Below, piece by piece: positions 26,262 to 34,919 of a stretch of 64,000 bases of DNA. The notes below the pieces were generated by a model, which saw nothing but the letters and a program-made list of their open reading frames with translations, made no database searches and had not been told where the DNA came from. The stretch's first letter is position 1, and the number at the start of each line of letters is the position of its first letter. Origin of the DNA: Pseudanabaena biceps (lineage in GTDB: Bacteria; Cyanobacteriota; Cyanobacteriia; Pseudanabaenales; Pseudanabaenaceae). Both the position numbers and the translations under genes were made by a program. The stretch lies in the NCBI GenBank assembly GCA_013361095.1, contig JAATWA010000001.1:1351001-1415000 (forward strand). Reading direction: 5' to 3'.

Positions 26262-26969
26262 ATGACCAAAACTTGTTTGCTCTATCAATGCGATCGCCCG
26301 ATTCCATACTCAACAGCATGGCAATGGCAAAAACAGCTAGTCGCAGAACGCAAACAAGCTAAACGAGAGGGAATAGACTTACCCGATGTGTTACTACTAC
26401 TCGAACATCCTGCGGTCTATACCTTGGGGCAAGGTTCTAGTTTAGAATTTCTCAAATTTAATCCCGAAGACCCAAATATCGAATGTCATCGCATCGAGCG
26501 CGGCGGTGAAGTTACTCATCATGCGATCGGGCAGCTAGTAGCTTATCCAATTTTAAATCTTGATCATCATCAGCGCGATCTACATTGGTACTTGCGGCAA
26601 CTAGAAGAAGTAATCATACAAGTTCTTGCTAGTTACGGTGTCAGTTCACAGCGCATTCAAGGCTTGACAGGAGTATGGATAAATAACGCTGGACAAGATC
26701 AAAAAATCGCCAAAAAAATCGCCCAAGTAGGAATAAAAGTCAGTCAATGGATCACCATGCATGGCTTCGCCTTAAACGTCTGTATGGATTTATCAGGATT
26801 TGATCGGATCATTCCCTGTGGAATTACGGATTGCCAAGTTTGTAATCTACAAGATTTTGTTCCTAATATTGAGTTAGGGAATGTGAAACAGGCGATCGCG
26901 CAAACCTTTGCCGAAATATTTAATCTAGAAATGCAGTTGCCTTTGAGTAATTTTCATTACCCAGAATAA
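26262..26969 (+). CDS. lipB: lipoyl(octanoyl) transferase LipB
   Basis: A 235-residue enzyme that transfers octanoyl groups from acyl carrier protein to lipoyl domains. The family motif [19 protein letters not shown] is present. The catalytic pair is K159 in GIKVSQW and C186 in IIPCGITDC. The start [16 protein letters not shown] is plausible. The stop codon touches the short palindrome shared with the convergent livF-type gene. Confidence 0.93.
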   Translation: MTKTCLLYQCDRPIPYSTAWQWQKQLVAERKQAKREGIDLPDVLLLLEHPAVYTLGQGSSLEFLKFNPEDPNIECHRIERGGEVTHHAIGQLVAYPILNLDHHQRDLHWYLRQLEEVIIQVLASYGVSSQRIQGLTGVWINNAGQDQKIAKKIAQVGIKVSQWITMHGFALNVCMDLSGFDRIIPCGITDCQVCNLQDFVPNIELGNVKQAIAQTFAEIFNLEMQLPLSNFHYPE

Positions 26970-26997
26970 GCAGTTCGCGGCAAAGCCGCGCACTGCT
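26969..26997. repeat. 13-bp palindrome between lipB and livF
   Basis: AGCAGTTCGCGGC-AAA-GCCGCGCACTGCT with one mismatch. It reaches into the stop codons of both convergent genes. Confidence 0.85.
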
Positions 26998-27772
26998 ACT
27001 TAAAATTACCCATCCCCAAATACAACTCAGCAACTTCAGGATCATTCAATAAATCGCTACCCTTACCCGTAAACTCATCTTTACCTAAATGCATTACATA
27101 GCCACGATCAGCGATCGCTAAAGCCTTACGCGCATTCTGCTCCACCAAAATAATTGACGTTCCGCCTTGATTAATCTTTTGAATCAAATCAAAAATATCT
27201 TTAACCAATATTGGTGATAATGCGGCAGAAGGCTCGTCCAAAATCAATAATTTCGGCTCCAACATCATCGCTCTGCCCATTGCCAACATTTGGCGCTCCC
27301 CACCTGACAATGTGCCTGCTCTCTGATTGCGCCGCTTGGCTAGCACAGGAAAATTCTCATAGATCTTGTTCTTGACCTCAGTAATATTGCCTTCGCGAGT
27401 ATAAGCTCCCATATCAAGATTTTCAGAAATGCTCAACGATGGAAACACATTGGCAATCTGCGGCACATAGCTAATCCCACAACGCACAATTTGTTCGGGC
27501 TTAAGTCCTATTAAAGAGCGATCGCCAAATAAGATTTCTCCCGATCGCACTGGCACTAAGCCAAAAATTGTTTTTGCTAAGGTCGATTTACCAGCACCAT
27601 TAGAGCCAATTACCGTTACTAATTCACCTTCATAGACGGTCAAGTTTGCCCCTTGCAAAATATCCACCCCATCTACATATCCCGCCACAATGTTACGGGC
27701 TTCTAGAATAATTTGACCTGAAATTTGGCGATCGCCTAAATCCACCATAGACTGACTAACACTCATTTTCAA
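26996..27772 (-). CDS. livF: branched-chain amino acid-type ABC transporter ATP-binding protein (LivF/NatE-like)
   Basis: A 258-residue ABC ATPase: Walker A GSNGAGKST, signature LSGGERQMLAMGRAMM, Walker B LLILDEPSAALSP, then LVEQNARKALAIADRGYVM, the H-loop-replacing VEQN form characteristic of LivF. The N-terminal 20 residues before ILEARNIVAGY are extra, so a later start is possible. In cyanobacteria such ATPases belong to the neutral amino-acid (Nat) or related uptake systems. The other subunits are not adjacent, which is common for cyanobacterial Nat genes. Confidence 0.85.
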   Translation of the reverse strand: MKMSVSQSMVDLGDRQISGQIILEARNIVAGYVDGVDILQGANLTVYEGELVTVIGSNGAGKSTLAKTIFGLVPVRSGEILFGDRSLIGLKPEQIVRCGISYVPQIANVFPSLSISENLDMGAYTREGNITEVKNKIYENFPVLAKRRNQRAGTLSGGERQMLAMGRAMMLEPKLLILDEPSAALSPILVKDIFDLIQKINQGGTSIILVEQNARKALAIADRGYVMHLGKDEFTGKGSDLLNDPEVAELYLGMGNFK

Positions 27773-28109
27773 TTTATTGCCTTACTTGAAACAAGCATAT
27801 AGCGTTTTCTATGCCCAATGAATTATAGGATTGTTTCCCGTATTCAATTAGCGATCGCCAAGCGGATTTGGACAGAAGCCAAAAAATTGAGAGACTATGC
27901 TTCGCGCCGCCTCTCAATTTTTTGGCTTGGATTTTGTCTTACAACAAAAGGTGACAACTATATTACAAAAATTGCACAAACTGCATTCTTACCATGCGAG
28001 ATTACCTTAATCAAAAACTATCCACTACAGTCCATCAGTTACAATAACCAAACAGGATTTGAATTTTAATGCAATCTTGTCAAGTTTGTAATAATTTAGA
28101 GGGCAAAAC
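27773..28109. other. 337-bp divergent spacer with one palindrome
   Basis: Spacer between the livF-type gene and the GTG-started P-loop gene. It holds the palindrome at 27876-27928 and an AT-rich stretch after 27940 likely to contain the promoter of the downstream gene. A small plus-strand frame across the palindrome (27818-28069) has no family resemblance and is not called. Confidence 0.6.
27876..27928. repeat. 18-bp palindrome with long loop
   Basis: AAGCCAAAAAATTGAGAG and its exact complement, with a 17-nt loop that contains GCTTCGC, the core of the other palindromes. It looks like a member whose inner stem has decayed. Confidence 0.85.
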
Positions 28110-29213
28110 GTGCCACAGGCTAAGCATTTGCTAATCGGTTCCACTAGATCAGGCAGTGGAAAATCAGCAACAATTTTGGGTCTAACGTATAACTTGCAGG
28201 CCAGAGGCTACAAAATTGGTTACGGTAAACCCATTGGTACTTTTACATCCAAAGAGTTACCTGAGTCAGCAGAGCGCGGCGAAGCTGATGTGGAATTTAT
28301 CAAACAGGCTCTAAATTTATCGCAATCTCTTCTGCGCCCCACTCTTCTTAACCTCGATCGCTCAGCTCTGCAACGTCGTCTATCTGGTGAAGATCAAGAT
28401 GACTATACGATCAAATTAGAAGAATACAAAAAACTCATTGAAGGCGATCTAGTACTGTTAGAAGCACCTGCTAACACGGCCGAAGGCACAATTTTTGGTT
28501 TGTCATTACAAGAAATGTCCAATCATTTAGATGCCCCAATTTTGTTGGTAATGCGATTTGGTTCGCTCTTAGTTGTAGATCACATCCTGATGGCAAAACA
28601 ACGCTTTAGCGATCAACTATTGGGAGTCGTAATTAATGATATTCCCGATGAACAGTACGAAACCGCCCTTGAAGTACTACACCCTTACCTAGAAAAACAA
28701 GGCATTCCTGTGTTTGCGCTCATGCCCGAAAATCGGACTTTACGCAGTGTAAGTGTGTCTGAGCTGATCGAACAACTAGGCGCAAGTATACTTTGTTGTC
28801 CTGAAAATATTGACATTAACAAAGTCATGGTGGAAGAACTAAAAATTGGGGCGATGGACGTTAACTCCGCCCAAAGTTATTTCCGCAAATCCTATAACAA
28901 AGCCGTAATTACAGGTAGCAGTCGTATAGATTTGCAATTTGCCGCCCTTGAAACTTCTACCAATTGCCTAATTTTAACGGGTCGTCCTTTTATTAGTGAT
29001 GAAGTCGCTCACAAGGCAATGGAGCTAGGCGTACCCGTCTTATCTGTTAACAAAGATACTCTTAGTACAGTCAGTATTATTGAAGGCTGCCTAGGACAAG
29101 TACGTTTGCATGAAGGCATCAAGGTAACCACAATTTGCGAAATGATGGCAAAGCACTTTAACTTCGATCGCTTCATCAAAATCATGGGTATCAAAGCTCT
29201 CGCCACAGTCTAA
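28110..29213 (+). CDS. P-loop/DRTGG-domain protein (phosphotransacetylase-like N-terminal region)
   Basis: A 367-residue soluble protein starting at GTG. The N-terminal half is a BioD/CobQ-like P-loop domain with GSTRSGSGKSA near residues 9-19. The C-terminal half matches the DRTGG domain pattern (CCPENIDINKVMVEELKIGA, then TGSSRIDLQFAALET). The same two domains form the N-terminal regulatory part of long phosphate acetyltransferases, but the catalytic transferase domain is absent. The role of the stand-alone form in cyanobacteria is unknown to me. It is a single gene followed by two palindromes. Confidence 0.75.
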   Translation: MPQAKHLLIGSTRSGSGKSATILGLTYNLQARGYKIGYGKPIGTFTSKELPESAERGEADVEFIKQALNLSQSLLRPTLLNLDRSALQRRLSGEDQDDYTIKLEEYKKLIEGDLVLLEAPANTAEGTIFGLSLQEMSNHLDAPILLVMRFGSLLVVDHILMAKQRFSDQLLGVVINDIPDEQYETALEVLHPYLEKQGIPVFALMPENRTLRSVSVSELIEQLGASILCCPENIDINKVMVEELKIGAMDVNSAQSYFRKSYNKAVITGSSRIDLQFAALETSTNCLILTGRPFISDEVAHKAMELGVPVLSVNKDTLSTVSIIEGCLGQVRLHEGIKVTTICEMMAKHFNFDRFIKIMGIKALATV

Positions 29214-29218
29214 ATACC

Positions 29219-29251
29219 AAGACTAAAAATGGCAACGCCATTTTTAGTCTT
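29219..29251. repeat. perfect 15-bp palindrome, GC-AAC-GC centre
   Basis: AAGACTAAAAATGGC-AAC-GCCATTTTTAGTCTT, directly downstream of the P-loop gene. Confidence 0.9.
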
Positions 29252-29281
29252 AAAAACTCTCTTTTGGGTGTAGCTAAATAA

Positions 29282-29334
29282 AACCCAAAGAAGCTGATTC
29301 GCCCGCAAAGCGGGCGAATCAGCTTCTTTGGGTT
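29282..29334. repeat. perfect 25-bp palindrome, GC-AAA-GC centre
   Basis: Perfect 25-bp arms starting AACCCAAAGAAGCTGATTCG around AAA. The arm resembles those at 26175 and 5268 in the outer half, so some arms are related between sites. Confidence 0.92.
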
Positions 29335-29375
29335 CTGTTTTTTTATTATGCCAAGGTAGCTATAACAGCGCTTTG

Positions 29376-29606
29376 CTACATTTCGTTTAATGTTTTCCAG
29401 CCAGGTTGCCATAGCGATCGCCGTTGGAGAGCTTTAGCATTTAGCCAAAATCTCACAGAATCATCACAAGTTGCCTTAATTTCTGCAAAAACCAACTCCC
29501 CTTCATTTTTCCGATTTACCACCACAAAATGCCGCCAGCCAAAGGTTTCTTGCATAGCCGTCCACTTAGAACCGATCAGATGTGGAAATTTTTGTTTTTT
29601 TGGCAT
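29376..29606 (-). CDS. TIGR02450 family Trp-rich protein
   Basis: A 76-residue basic, tryptophan-rich protein. KFPHLIGSKWTA, FGWRHFVVVNRK, VRFWLNAKAL and SLWQPGWKTL match the TIGR02450 small-protein family, found mainly in cyanobacteria and some marine bacteria. The function is unknown. It is convergent with the P-loop gene across two palindromes. Confidence 0.85.
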   Translation of the reverse strand: MPKKQKFPHLIGSKWTAMQETFGWRHFVVVNRKNEGELVFAEIKATCDDSVRFWLNAKALQRRSLWQPGWKTLNEM

Positions 29607-29660
29607 TAGTCCAGACTACTGCGGGCTAAATAAATACAAAATTCTACAAAAAAGATTACT

Positions 29661-29757
29661 TACTCCCTTCCCAGTGAATGATTAGGGTTGCGCGGCTCCG
29701 CCGCGCAACCCTAATCATTCACTTTATAACCCATATTCTTTTAGTGCGAAAGGAGTA
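29661..29757 (-). mobile_element. 97-bp MITE-like element, copy A
   Basis: Bounded by TACTCCCTTC and GAAAGGAGTA, imperfect 10-bp terminal inverted repeats. It contains a long hairpin (arms starting GTGAATGATTAGGGTTGCGC) and an asymmetric arm (ATAACCCATATTCTTTTAG). The same 97-bp element occurs in the opposite orientation at 52444-52540. It differs at one single position and at a hairpin base pair that changes on both sides. Confidence 0.8.
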
Positions 29758-29770
29758 GCAATCTTTTTGA

Positions 29771-29833
29771 TAGCCCTAAAGACATAACGATGCCCCACGC
29801 TTTGCGTGGGGCATCGTTATGTCTTTAGGGCTA
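29771..29833. repeat. perfect 30-bp palindrome, GC-TTT-GC centre
   Basis: Perfect 30-bp arms starting TAGCCCTAAAGACATAACGA around TTT, between the DUF3134 gene and MITE copy A. Confidence 0.93.
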
Positions 29834-29857
29834 AGTGATTAGTGGATTTGAATCAAC

Positions 29858-30115
29858 TTAATCAACATCGTCATCGCCATCATCATCATCATCGTCATCA
29901 GCATAGCTAGAATCATCACCAAGCATGAGTTCGCTTAGTTCTTCAGCTTCATCATCAAACTTTAAGCTTGACTCAGTACCTTCTCTAGCAATTAAACGAC
30001 CTGTAGACTCTAACCAGTCAAGGATAGAAACTTCTTGCTGTGTAGGAATCACTGCGGCAGGTTGATTACGACGCTGTACGCGCAGAGCGGGATTATTAAT
30101 CATAAAACTTATCAA
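29858..30115 (-). CDS. DUF3134 family protein
   Basis: An 85-residue acidic protein. PAAVIPTQQEVSILDWLEST followed by GRLIARE is the DUF3134 signature, a cyanobacterial family of unknown function. The C-terminus is a run of aspartates (about 65-85), encoded by GAT repeats, which is typical of the family. The start could be M1 (30115) or the methionine five residues in (30103), which gives the more usual MINNPALR. It is followed upstream by ybaB and sigA on the same strand. Confidence 0.82.
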   Translation of the reverse strand: MISFMINNPALRVQRRNQPAAVIPTQQEVSILDWLESTGRLIAREGTESSLKFDDEAEELSELMLGDDSSYADDDDDDDGDDDVD

Positions 30116-30170
30116 ATAAAAATTTTAGTCGCGTTCCAGATATGTGCGTTACCACACATCACTAGAAAAA

Positions 30171-30530
30171 TTAGAAACCTGCGGGCAAACCTAAGCCACC
30201 AGTGAGGTCTTCCATTTTTTGCTTCATTGTGCTGGTAGAAAGCTGATAAGCATCTTTTAGAGCAGCAAGTACCAAGTCAGACAGAATTTCCGCATCTTCT
30301 TTCAAAGCTTCTGGAGATATCTCTACATCTTGAGGCTCTTGATTTCCGCTTAGAGTAATTTTTACTAAGCCATTAGGTGATGTGCCAGTTAAACGCAATT
30401 CATCTAATTCTTCTTGCAGCTTTTTAGCACCTTCTTGAATTTGTTGGGCTTTTTGAAAGGCATTTTGTAGTTCCTTCATTTTGCCTAAACCAAAGCCAAA
30501 TCCTTTTCCCTCTGACATAGCAGTATTCAA
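30171..30530 (-). CDS. ybaB: YbaB/EbfC family nucleoid-associated protein
   Basis: A 119-residue DNA-binding protein that acts as a dimer on the nucleoid. It has the coiled helix [20 protein letters not shown], the strand region [20 protein letters not shown], and the C-terminal helix with [20 protein letters not shown]. The glycine-rich N-terminus ([15 protein letters not shown]) is usual in cyanobacteria. The start is either M1 or M5. Confidence 0.92.
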   Translation of the reverse strand: MNTAMSEGKGFGFGLGKMKELQNAFQKAQQIQEGAKKLQEELDELRLTGTSPNGLVKITLSGNQEPQDVEISPEALKEDAEILSDLVLAALKDAYQLSTSTMKQKMEDLTGGLGLPAGF

Positions 30531-30610
30531 TTTTTTCCTAAGTTTTCACATACATTATGTCACTAATCGTAACGCTTAGGTAAGTACGGTTATCTATATA
30601 GCTGTACCAA

Positions 30611-30652
30611 AAGCAAAGAAGGGAGGGGCGATCGCCCCTCCCTTCTTTGCTT
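30611..30652. terminator. perfect palindrome centred on HIP1, downstream of sigA
   Basis: A 42-bp perfect palindrome (half AAGCAAAGAAGGGAGGGGCG plus A) without a loop, whose centre is the HIP1 octamer GCGATCGC. It lies 12 bp after the sigA stop codon and runs into A/T ends (CTTCTTTGCTT), so it is probably the sigA terminator. It lacks the GC-NNN-GC centre of the other palindromes. Confidence 0.75.
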
Positions 30653-30664
30653 GATATGAAAGAA

Positions 30665-31852
30665 TTAACGAATATATTCTTTCAAAACACTATTGCGGTT
30701 AGGGTGGCGTAACTTGCGGAGAGCCTTAGCTTCGATTTGACGAATACGCTCGCGGGTGACGTTGAAGATTTGACCGATTTCTTCGAGAGTCTTCATACGT
30801 CCATCGTCTAAACCGTAACGTAAACGCAAGACATCGCGTTCTCTAGGGCTGAGAGTTCCTAACACGCTTTCTAGGTCTTCGCGTAAGAGGCTTTTAGCAA
30901 CCTGATCATCAGGAGTTTCACCCTCAGACTCGATGAAGTCACCGAGGCGCGAGTCTTCTTCCTTACCGATAGGAGTTTCCAGCGAGATCGGCAACTGGGC
31001 GGATTTAGCAATAAATCGCAGTTTTTCGATCGTCATCTCCATGCGGGTGGCGATTTCCTCTTCCGTTGGCTTACGCCCCATTTCTTGGGAAAGAAGTTTA
31101 GTAGTTTTCTTAATTCGGGAAATGGTTTCGTAAAGGTGAACAGGCAGGCGGATTGTTCGAGATTGATCAGCGATCGCACGGGTAATTGCCTGACGAATCC
31201 ACCATGTCGCATAGGTCGAGAATTTGTAACCCTTTTCGTGGTCAAACTTCTCGGCAGCTCGAATCAATCCCAGACTACCTTCTTGAATAAGATCTTGGAA
31301 TGACAATCCACGATTCATATATTTTTTGGCGATCGATACCACTAGACGCAGGTTAGACTGCACCATTTTGTCTTTGGCTCGACGACCAGAGTGGAGACGC
31401 TTGCGAAACTCGCCAAGGGGCATACTCATTTTGACTGCCCAATCTGACTCCTTGACATCATCAGGATGGCAATCAACTTCAGTGGCGATTTCTTCGCGCT
31501 TCAGTTCAAGTTCGAGTAAATCAGCAATCTTACGAGCTAGCTCAATTTCTTCGTCGGCTCTGAGTAAGCGGATACGACCGATTTCTTGCAGGTATAGACG
31601 AATCGAGTCTTCTGTAAAATGTTTTTTCTTAGTTTGGCTAGCTCTTTTTTTAGCCCCCCTTGCTTTACCAGTTTTGTCAGGGTCATCATCAGAATCAACA
31701 TCTTCATCTGAATCATCAATGAGATCGTCTTTGTCAAGTTCGATATCATCATCTAAGTCTTCAAGGTCTTCTTCAATTTCTTCAAGATTTCCTGCAAGCT
31801 TGCCAATTGGCAACTTAATATCAATAGGTAGGTCGATGGCTGCTTTGCTCAT
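30665..31852 (-). CDS. sigA: RNA polymerase principal sigma factor SigA/RpoD
   Basis: A 395-residue group 1 sigma factor. The acidic N-terminus (runs of Asp/Glu, about residues 24-62) precedes region 1.2 ([20 protein letters not shown]). Region 2 is complete ([20 protein letters not shown], then [18 protein letters not shown]). Region 3 begins [18 protein letters not shown]. Region 4 ends with [20 protein letters not shown]. The length and sequence indicate the primary rather than an alternative sigma factor. Confidence 0.96.
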   Translation of the reverse strand: MSKAAIDLPIDIKLPIGKLAGNLEEIEEDLEDLDDDIELDKDDLIDDSDEDVDSDDDPDKTGKARGAKKRASQTKKKHFTEDSIRLYLQEIGRIRLLRADEEIELARKIADLLELELKREEIATEVDCHPDDVKESDWAVKMSMPLGEFRKRLHSGRRAKDKMVQSNLRLVVSIAKKYMNRGLSFQDLIQEGSLGLIRAAEKFDHEKGYKFSTYATWWIRQAITRAIADQSRTIRLPVHLYETISRIKKTTKLLSQEMGRKPTEEEIATRMEMTIEKLRFIAKSAQLPISLETPIGKEEDSRLGDFIESEGETPDDQVAKSLLREDLESVLGTLSPRERDVLRLRYGLDDGRMKTLEEIGQIFNVTRERIRQIEAKALRKLRHPNRNSVLKEYIR

Positions 31853-32261
31853 GCCAGATTCCTCAGATCCGTACTCTCTAAAACTTTGTGCTACGGGGAA
31901 TTACACCTAGATGATTGTAGCTTGTCAAATCTAAAAATGGTGATTTGAGCTACTTAGAATCATGAAAACTTAGTCTGGGAGGTGATTAATAACTCTCAGA
32001 TTTTCTTGTTTAGTGTAATTCCTACTTATACATTTATAGTCTAACGATGGAAAACTCGGCAAAATTTTTTGCTGCTTAGATAATTTCTATTGTAATACTC
32101 CCTACCTATTCTAAAAGCAGACAGTAAAGCCCAAGAATTTAGTGGTGCGGCGCTTTGCGCCATATCACTAAATTCTTGGGCGGCAAATGACCATCAATAA
32201 ATTATTCAAAAAACAAGTACATTTAGCAGATACATTTGTTAAGTATTATTAATTTTTAATC
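31853..32261. other. 409-bp divergent spacer upstream of sigA
   Basis: AT-rich region between sigA and the DUF2854 gene. It holds one palindrome (32129-32181). On the minus strand, TATAAATG- and TATAAG-like hexamers near 32025-32045 could be sigA promoter elements, but no convincing -35 partner was identified. Confidence 0.5.
32129..32181. repeat. palindrome with GCGCTTTGCGC core
   Basis: GCCCAAGAATTTAGTG and its complement with a looser middle that contains GGCGCTTTGCGCC. It combines the outer CCCAAGAA ends with the short dispersed core. Confidence 0.85.
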
Positions 32262-32846
32262 ATGTTTAAATTCAATAAAATATCTCTTGCTTCAGTGGGT
32301 TTATATGTTGGTGGCATCCTATTTGTAATTGGATTTTGGGCTTATTCCAAGGGTAACTCCACATTAAATTTGGTGGGCTTTTTCTACGGCTTCCCGATTT
32401 TATTAGGGGGATTTGCCTTTAAATCTTCAGAAGTTACACCCGCAAATATAATTGTGGCTGCATCCGATGAGGTGGTGAGCTTGCGTAAAAGCCAAGAAAC
32501 CTCAACTCAAAAGCAGTTACGCAAGGATGTAACTCGCTATCGCTATGGGATCAAGGCGCATTTAGATGAGGTTTTAGAAAAGCTGGGTATGAGTCCCACT
32601 GACGAGGAGCGTCCTTTATTAATCGGTATTTACGAAGAAATTTCTCAAGCTGAGGCTACTAAGGGCGCTTATAGCTTAGTACTGAGATTTCAGTCGCCTT
32701 TGATGGATTTTGAAACTTGGCAACAAAAGCAAGAAAAGTTAACAAGATTTTTTGGTCCTGGGATCGTTGCAGTCGTATCAGAACTAGAAAACAAGGAAGT
32801 AGACTTACGTTTGATTTCAGATGCTGCGATCGCGACTAGCAATTAG
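32262..32846 (+). CDS. DUF2854 family membrane protein
   Basis: A 194-residue protein with two membrane helices at the N-terminus (about 10-30 and 38-55) and a soluble C-terminal part (ALGM-like region LEKLGMSPTDEERPLLIGIYEE). This is the DUF2854 pattern, conserved in cyanobacteria and plastids, with no established function. It is a single gene, divergent from sigA. Confidence 0.82.
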   Translation: MFKFNKISLASVGLYVGGILFVIGFWAYSKGNSTLNLVGFFYGFPILLGGFAFKSSEVTPANIIVAASDEVVSLRKSQETSTQKQLRKDVTRYRYGIKAHLDEVLEKLGMSPTDEERPLLIGIYEEISQAEATKGAYSLVLRFQSPLMDFETWQQKQEKLTRFFGPGIVAVVSELENKEVDLRLISDAAIATSN

Positions 32847-32856
32847 TAAGTTAATA

Positions 32857-32905
32857 ATCAAAACCCAAGAGAGAGTTGCGGCGCAACTCTCTCTTGGGTT
32901 TTGAT
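32857..32905. repeat. perfect 23-bp palindrome, GC-GGC-GC centre
   Basis: Perfect 23-bp arms starting ATCAAAACCCAAGAGAGAGT around GGC. A copy of the short motif (AGCGCAAAGCGCTGTA) follows at 32918-32933. Confidence 0.92.
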
Positions 32906-32973
32906 ATCTATAAAGAAAGCGCAAAGCGCTGTAATTCAAAAAAACAGCCATATTTAGGAATTATTAGAAAATT

Positions 32974-33555
32974 GTGGGTTTAGTCTCTTTAGCGTCTCTA
33001 GTCGCAGCCGCCAGATCAGGGCAATTGGTGAGCTTCCCGACAGATACAGTGCCTGCTCTAGCGGTACGCCCCGATCGCAGTGGTGATATTTACACCCTCA
33101 AACAGCGATCGCCTAATAAGCCTTTGATCTTGATGGCATCACGTTGGCAAGAGTTTTTGCCTTTTCTAGATATTGAGCATCCAGCTTTATTGGTCTGGCA
33201 AAAGGTTGCTGAGCAGTATTTTGCAGGAGCCGTCACGCTAGTTTTACCTGCTAGCGATCGCGGATGTAAGTTAAATCAAGGTTTTACAACCTTAGGCGTG
33301 AGAATTCCTGATCATCAAACCGCGATCGCAATTTTGCAGCAGACAGGCGCAATGTTGACGACTAGCGCGAATCTGAGCAATCAACCACCTTTACGCAGTA
33401 TGGGCGAAATTAGTGATACTTTCCCGTCGGTGATGACCTTGGGCGATAGTGGCAATGTTCATGAGATTGTGGGCAGTGGAGCGCCATCTACAGTAGTGGA
33501 GTGGACTGCGGATGGTTGGATCGTAAGGCGGCAAGGGGCAGTCAAATTTCAATAA
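32974..33555 (+). CDS. Sua5/YciO/YrdC family protein (threonylcarbamoyl-AMP synthase-like)
   Basis: A 193-residue protein. GQLVSFPTDTVPALAVRP is the nucleotide-binding start of the YrdC fold, LKQRSPNKPLILM is the conserved KxR...KP motif, and MLTTSANLSNQPP is the SxN motif. YrdC/TsaC makes threonylcarbamoyl-AMP for the t6A modification of tRNA. The KQRSPNKP and SAN motifs support activity, but YciO paralogues look similar. The start is GTG at 32974. The stop codon is inside the next palindrome. Confidence 0.82.
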   Translation: MGLVSLASLVAAARSGQLVSFPTDTVPALAVRPDRSGDIYTLKQRSPNKPLILMASRWQEFLPFLDIEHPALLVWQKVAEQYFAGAVTLVLPASDRGCKLNQGFTTLGVRIPDHQTAIAILQQTGAMLTTSANLSNQPPLRSMGEISDTFPSVMTLGDSGNVHEIVGSGAPSTVVEWTADGWIVRRQGAVKFQ

Positions 33556-33589
33556 AAAATGGTGTTCGCACCATTTTTTATTGAAATTT
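33544..33589. repeat. 21-bp palindrome overlapping the Sua5-like stop codon
   Basis: AAATTTCAATAAAAAATGGTG-TTCG-CACC and so on: perfect 21-bp arms with a TTCG tetraloop. The left arm includes the last three codons and the stop of the Sua5-like gene. A likely terminator. Confidence 0.9.
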
Positions 33590-33600
33590 ATTTGCTAGTG

Positions 33601-33659
33601 CATAAACCCAGAATATGAGTTGCGGCGCTACGCGCCGCAACTCATATTCTGGGTTTATG
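33601..33659. repeat. perfect 28-bp palindrome, GC-TAC-GC centre
   Basis: Perfect 28-bp arms starting CATAAACCCAGAATATGAGT around TAC, next to the end of the convergent peptidoglycan-binding gene. Confidence 0.92.
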
Positions 33660-33666
33660 GATAGAG

Positions 33667-34881
33667 CTAGGCTAGCCAATCTTGCGAAAATTGCTCTAGG
33701 TTTGCGGTAGTTAATTCTTTTTCAAGCCATTGCAAAGCTGTAACTTGGCTAGGAAATTTCTTGCCGTCATAGTCTTTAAACACTTCAAGCAAGGAAACAG
33801 CGATCGCGTTTTGTTCTGAAGCCAAAGCCCATCGCTGAAAAAATTGTTGCATTGTCGTTTCAGGGATACTGGCTTGCAGTTTTTCTAGAGCCGTGACTTG
33901 ATTGGACAATCGCGTATAGCCCTTGATGGCATCAGTGAGGTTAATCAGTTGTATTTGCGGATTGTTGGCGGCAATTGGTGCAATAGGTGGCATTGGATTC
34001 AGGGGCGTTTTTAGGTCAATACCTGTAGTTAAATTTGACCAGTCTTCCCGAAACTTGACAATCGCCTGTGGCAAGAGTTGCCCCTGTAACCATTGCAATG
34101 CAAGATTTTGGTTAAGCATTTGAGCGCTGTTATAGTTGCTAAAAGCATCTTGCAAGGAAGTGGCAGGAGTCGTCAGTCCAGAGGCGATTTGCCACCGTTG
34201 CAAAAATTGTTGCAAAATTTCAGGATTGGTGTTTGTTTGTAAATTATTTATTGCTGCGGTTTGACTAGGGAGTTTAGCGCGGCTATAGCTGTTTGCCGCA
34301 TCCACCAGACTAATGGCACTTGCAAATGGAATAGTGTTTATAGGCTTATCAATGATCACCTCGGTCAAGGGTGGCACAAAAATGGAACCGATAGGAATTT
34401 CTGATGTGGGGGTAGTTGTTGGAGCTGAGATTGGCGGTGATGCGATCGCAGTAAATTGTAATTTTTTCCAAGTCTGATCGCCAACTTTGCCATCGACAGC
34501 CAATCCATTGGCTCGTTGAAAAGCCGCGATCGCATCTCTTGTGACCGCCCCAAAATCACCATCAACACGTCCTTGATAAAATCCCTTGTCTTTAAGTAAC
34601 TGCTGCGCTTTAGCAACGGCAGCGCCCTTAGAGCCAGGTAACAAGCTTGGTAACGCTGAAGGTGTTGTAGGATTTACCGCCCGTAGTTTCGTCCAGCTAG
34701 AATCACCCATAATGCCATCGGTCGTTAAGGCATTTGCTTTTTGAAATTTTAGAACCGCATTAGTAGTGCCACTACCGAAATCACCATCAACTTTGCCACT
34801 ATAAAATCCTTTGTTTTGTAAAAGTTGCTGCAACTCAATTACAGCGATACCTTTACTACCTTGTCTTAATACCGAGTCCAT
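33667..34881 (-). CDS. peptidoglycan-binding protein with two PG_binding_1 domains and C-terminal helical repeats
   Basis: A 404-residue protein without an obvious signal peptide. Two PG_binding_1 domains cover about 1-70 and 75-146, each with the KGFYxGxVDGDFG and FQxANxLxxDG pattern. After a Pro/Thr linker come three copies of a helical unit of 45-55 residues with the pattern Y..... QTAALQxLQ .... LQQFLQRW (about 195-250, 250-290, 310-400). No catalytic wall hydrolase is recognised. It is probably a wall-associated or phage-derived structural protein; the role is not determined. It lies 38 bp downstream of the SPOR-like gene. Confidence 0.75.
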   Translation of the reverse strand: MDSVLRQGSKGIAVIELQQLLQNKGFYSGKVDGDFGSGTTNAVLKFQKANALTTDGIMGDSSWTKLRAVNPTTPSALPSLLPGSKGAAVAKAQQLLKDKGFYQGRVDGDFGAVTRDAIAAFQRANGLAVDGKVGDQTWKKLQFTAIASPPISAPTTTPTSEIPIGSIFVPPLTEVIIDKPINTIPFASAISLVDAANSYSRAKLPSQTAAINNLQTNTNPEILQQFLQRWQIASGLTTPATSLQDAFSNYNSAQMLNQNLALQWLQGQLLPQAIVKFREDWSNLTTGIDLKTPLNPMPPIAPIAANNPQIQLINLTDAIKGYTRLSNQVTALEKLQASIPETTMQQFFQRWALASEQNAIAVSLLEVFKDYDGKKFPSQVTALQWLEKELTTANLEQFSQDWLA

Positions 34882-34919
34882 AGTTAGCCTAAAGGTTGTA
34901 TTTGCAATTAATTCAAAAT

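Noticed and set aside
27818..28069. Plus-strand frame of 83 codons in the livF/P-loop spacer
   Set aside because: It is written across a palindrome and has no recognisable domain or convincing start.
29191..29412. Minus-strand frame of 73 codons
   Set aside because: It lies across two palindromes and the end of the P-loop gene; the protein is low-complexity translation of repeat arms.
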